Shown: positions 63,520 to 64,000 of the stretch, piece after piece
Layout: each line of letters begins with the position of its first letter
How positions within the stretch are numbered: the first letter of the stretch is position 1
NCBI RefSeq assembly: GCF_001678905.1
Contig: NZ_CP012117.1
Location: forward strand, 2,328,315 to 2,392,314
Direction of reading: 5' to 3'
DNA: 64,000 bases
Source of the DNA: Dermabacter vaginalis
GTDB taxonomy: Bacteria > Actinomycetota > Actinomycetes > Actinomycetales > Dermabacteraceae
The notes under the pieces: generated by a model
The model's database searches: none
Told to the model about the DNA's origin: nothing
The model's input: the letters and a program-made list of their open reading frames with translations, nothing else
Position numbers and translations under genes: made by a program

Positions 63520-63657
63520 TCAGGCCGAGAGGGAGGCGCGGCCCTTCGAGCGGCGCGCGTTGATGATGGCGCGGCCCGCGCGGGTGCTCATGCGTGCGCG
63601 GAAGCCGTGCTTCTTGGCGCGGCGGCGGTTGTTCGGCTGGAACGTACGCTTGGTCAT
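63520..63657 (-). CDS. rpmH: 50S ribosomal protein L34
   Basis: A 45-residue protein from ATG 63657: [20 protein letters not shown], then [20 protein letters not shown] and ASLSA. This is textbook L34. It is the first gene of the rpmH-rnpA-yidD-yidC set. A GGGCCCTC/GAGGGCCC stem (63679-63686 with 63716-63723) lies in its leader, and a near-consensus promoter is upstream. Confidence 0.98.
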   Translation of the reverse strand: MTKRTFQPNNRRRAKKHGFRARMSTRAGRAIINARRSKGRASLSA

Positions 63658-63806
63658 CTTTTCTCTCCAAATAAATCGGGGCCCTCATCTCCGGGAAGGA
63701 ACCGCAATGCGGCCGGAGGGCCCGGTTAAAGACGGCCCGTGGGGCCGGTGGTTTCGGGTGTGTGCGCGAGCTTCACGGTGTGGTTCTCGTGAACACAGAC
63801 TGATCG

Positions 63807-63835
63807 AGTCTAGAATCGCGCGGCGAGCCGGTCAA
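63807..63835 (-). promoter_or_regulatory. Putative rpmH promoter
   Basis: On the minus strand TTGACC (63835-63830), a 17-base spacer and TAGACT (63812-63807), about 150 bases before the rpmH start codon. Confidence 0.65.
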
Positions 63836-63879
63836 TGGATCGAGCCTTGATTCAGCGAAGTGTGCCTAGAATCTCATGG

Positions 63880-63955
63880 TTATCCCCAACGATTCGACAG
63901 AGTGTGCGCCTTCTTCCACTCCATTGGGCATAAATGTGGAAAACATGGTGGATAA
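63880..63955. promoter_or_regulatory. DnaA boxes at the dnaA side of rpmH
   Basis: One-mismatch DnaA boxes TTATCCCCA (63880-63888, +), TGTGGAAAA (63935-63943, -) and GGTGGATAA (63947-63955, -) lie in the region that in actinobacteria separates rpmH from dnaA. They are either dnaA promoter sites or the left part of oriC. dnaA should start beyond 64000 on the plus strand. Confidence 0.65.
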
Positions 63956-64000
63956 TTGTGGGCGTCCGCCGCACCCCCGATCCTCACGAGGAGCCCCCGA

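Overview
The window is high-GC actinobacterial chromosome next to the replication origin. The right end carries the conserved origin-proximal gene order rpmH-rnpA-yidD-yidC-khpB(jag)-rsmG-parA-parB, followed further in by trxB, murJ, a DUF6049 gene, a CCA-adding enzyme, and rpsF-ssb-rpsR-rplI. dnaA itself lies just beyond the right edge. Gene content and moderately high GC point to Micrococcales, perhaps a Dermabacter-like organism. That placement is inference, not a match I could run.

Layout: (1) 1-1219, a left-truncated phosphodiester glycosidase gene. (2) 1213-10431, a ~9 kb insert bracketed by two ~171 bp direct repeats of about 85% identity. It holds a graveyard of transposase relics (ISL3, IS481, IS3) and a LacI-controlled operon: regulator, sugar-binding lipoprotein, two-domain ATPase, permease and an unrecognised 450-residue protein. 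A promoter and a perfect 14 bp operator palindrome sit upstream. (3) 10-25 kb, housekeeping and transport genes: NhaC antiporter, TauE exporter, glutamate dehydrogenase, a DUF302-GDPD fusion, a phospholipase D/cardiolipin-synthase-type protein, an ornithine-cyclodeaminase relative, FMN reductase, acetyltransferase, a phosphonate/selenate-type ABC transporter whose permease has two frameshifts, a FUSC protein, and divergent mntP/mntR-type genes. (4) 25-36 kb, two TetR regulators with visible operators, a giant YhgE/Pip protein with two blocks of 20 heptads, an HSP90 paralogue with nadE and a helical-repeat protein, SelO, a GH25 lysozyme and a DJ-1/PfpI protein. (5) 36-45 kb, tRNA-Leu(CAG), a lipoprotein, an amino-acid permease, a ribosomal/SSB operon, a class A penicillin-binding protein and CCA transferase. 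(6) 45-54 kb, the MurJ region and the thioredoxin reductase region. (7) 54-58 kb, an IS30 element, a DnaA-box cluster and eleven parS-like palindromes in about 1.2 kb without genes. (8) 58-64 kb, parAB through rpmH and the first DnaA boxes of the dnaA side.

The genes group into a few programmes. Origin segregation combines ParA, ParB and the parS cluster. Envelope synthesis involves MurJ fused to a pseudokinase-like domain, the class A PBP, YidC and the lysozyme. The acquired operon couples import of a sugar to an unknown intracellular enzyme. The most unusual items are the DnaA-box plus parS region about 7.5 kb from the dnaA side, a thioredoxin-fold protein without its redox cysteines coupled to trxB, the repeat-bracketed sugar island with its unknown enzyme, and the DUF302-GDPD fusion.
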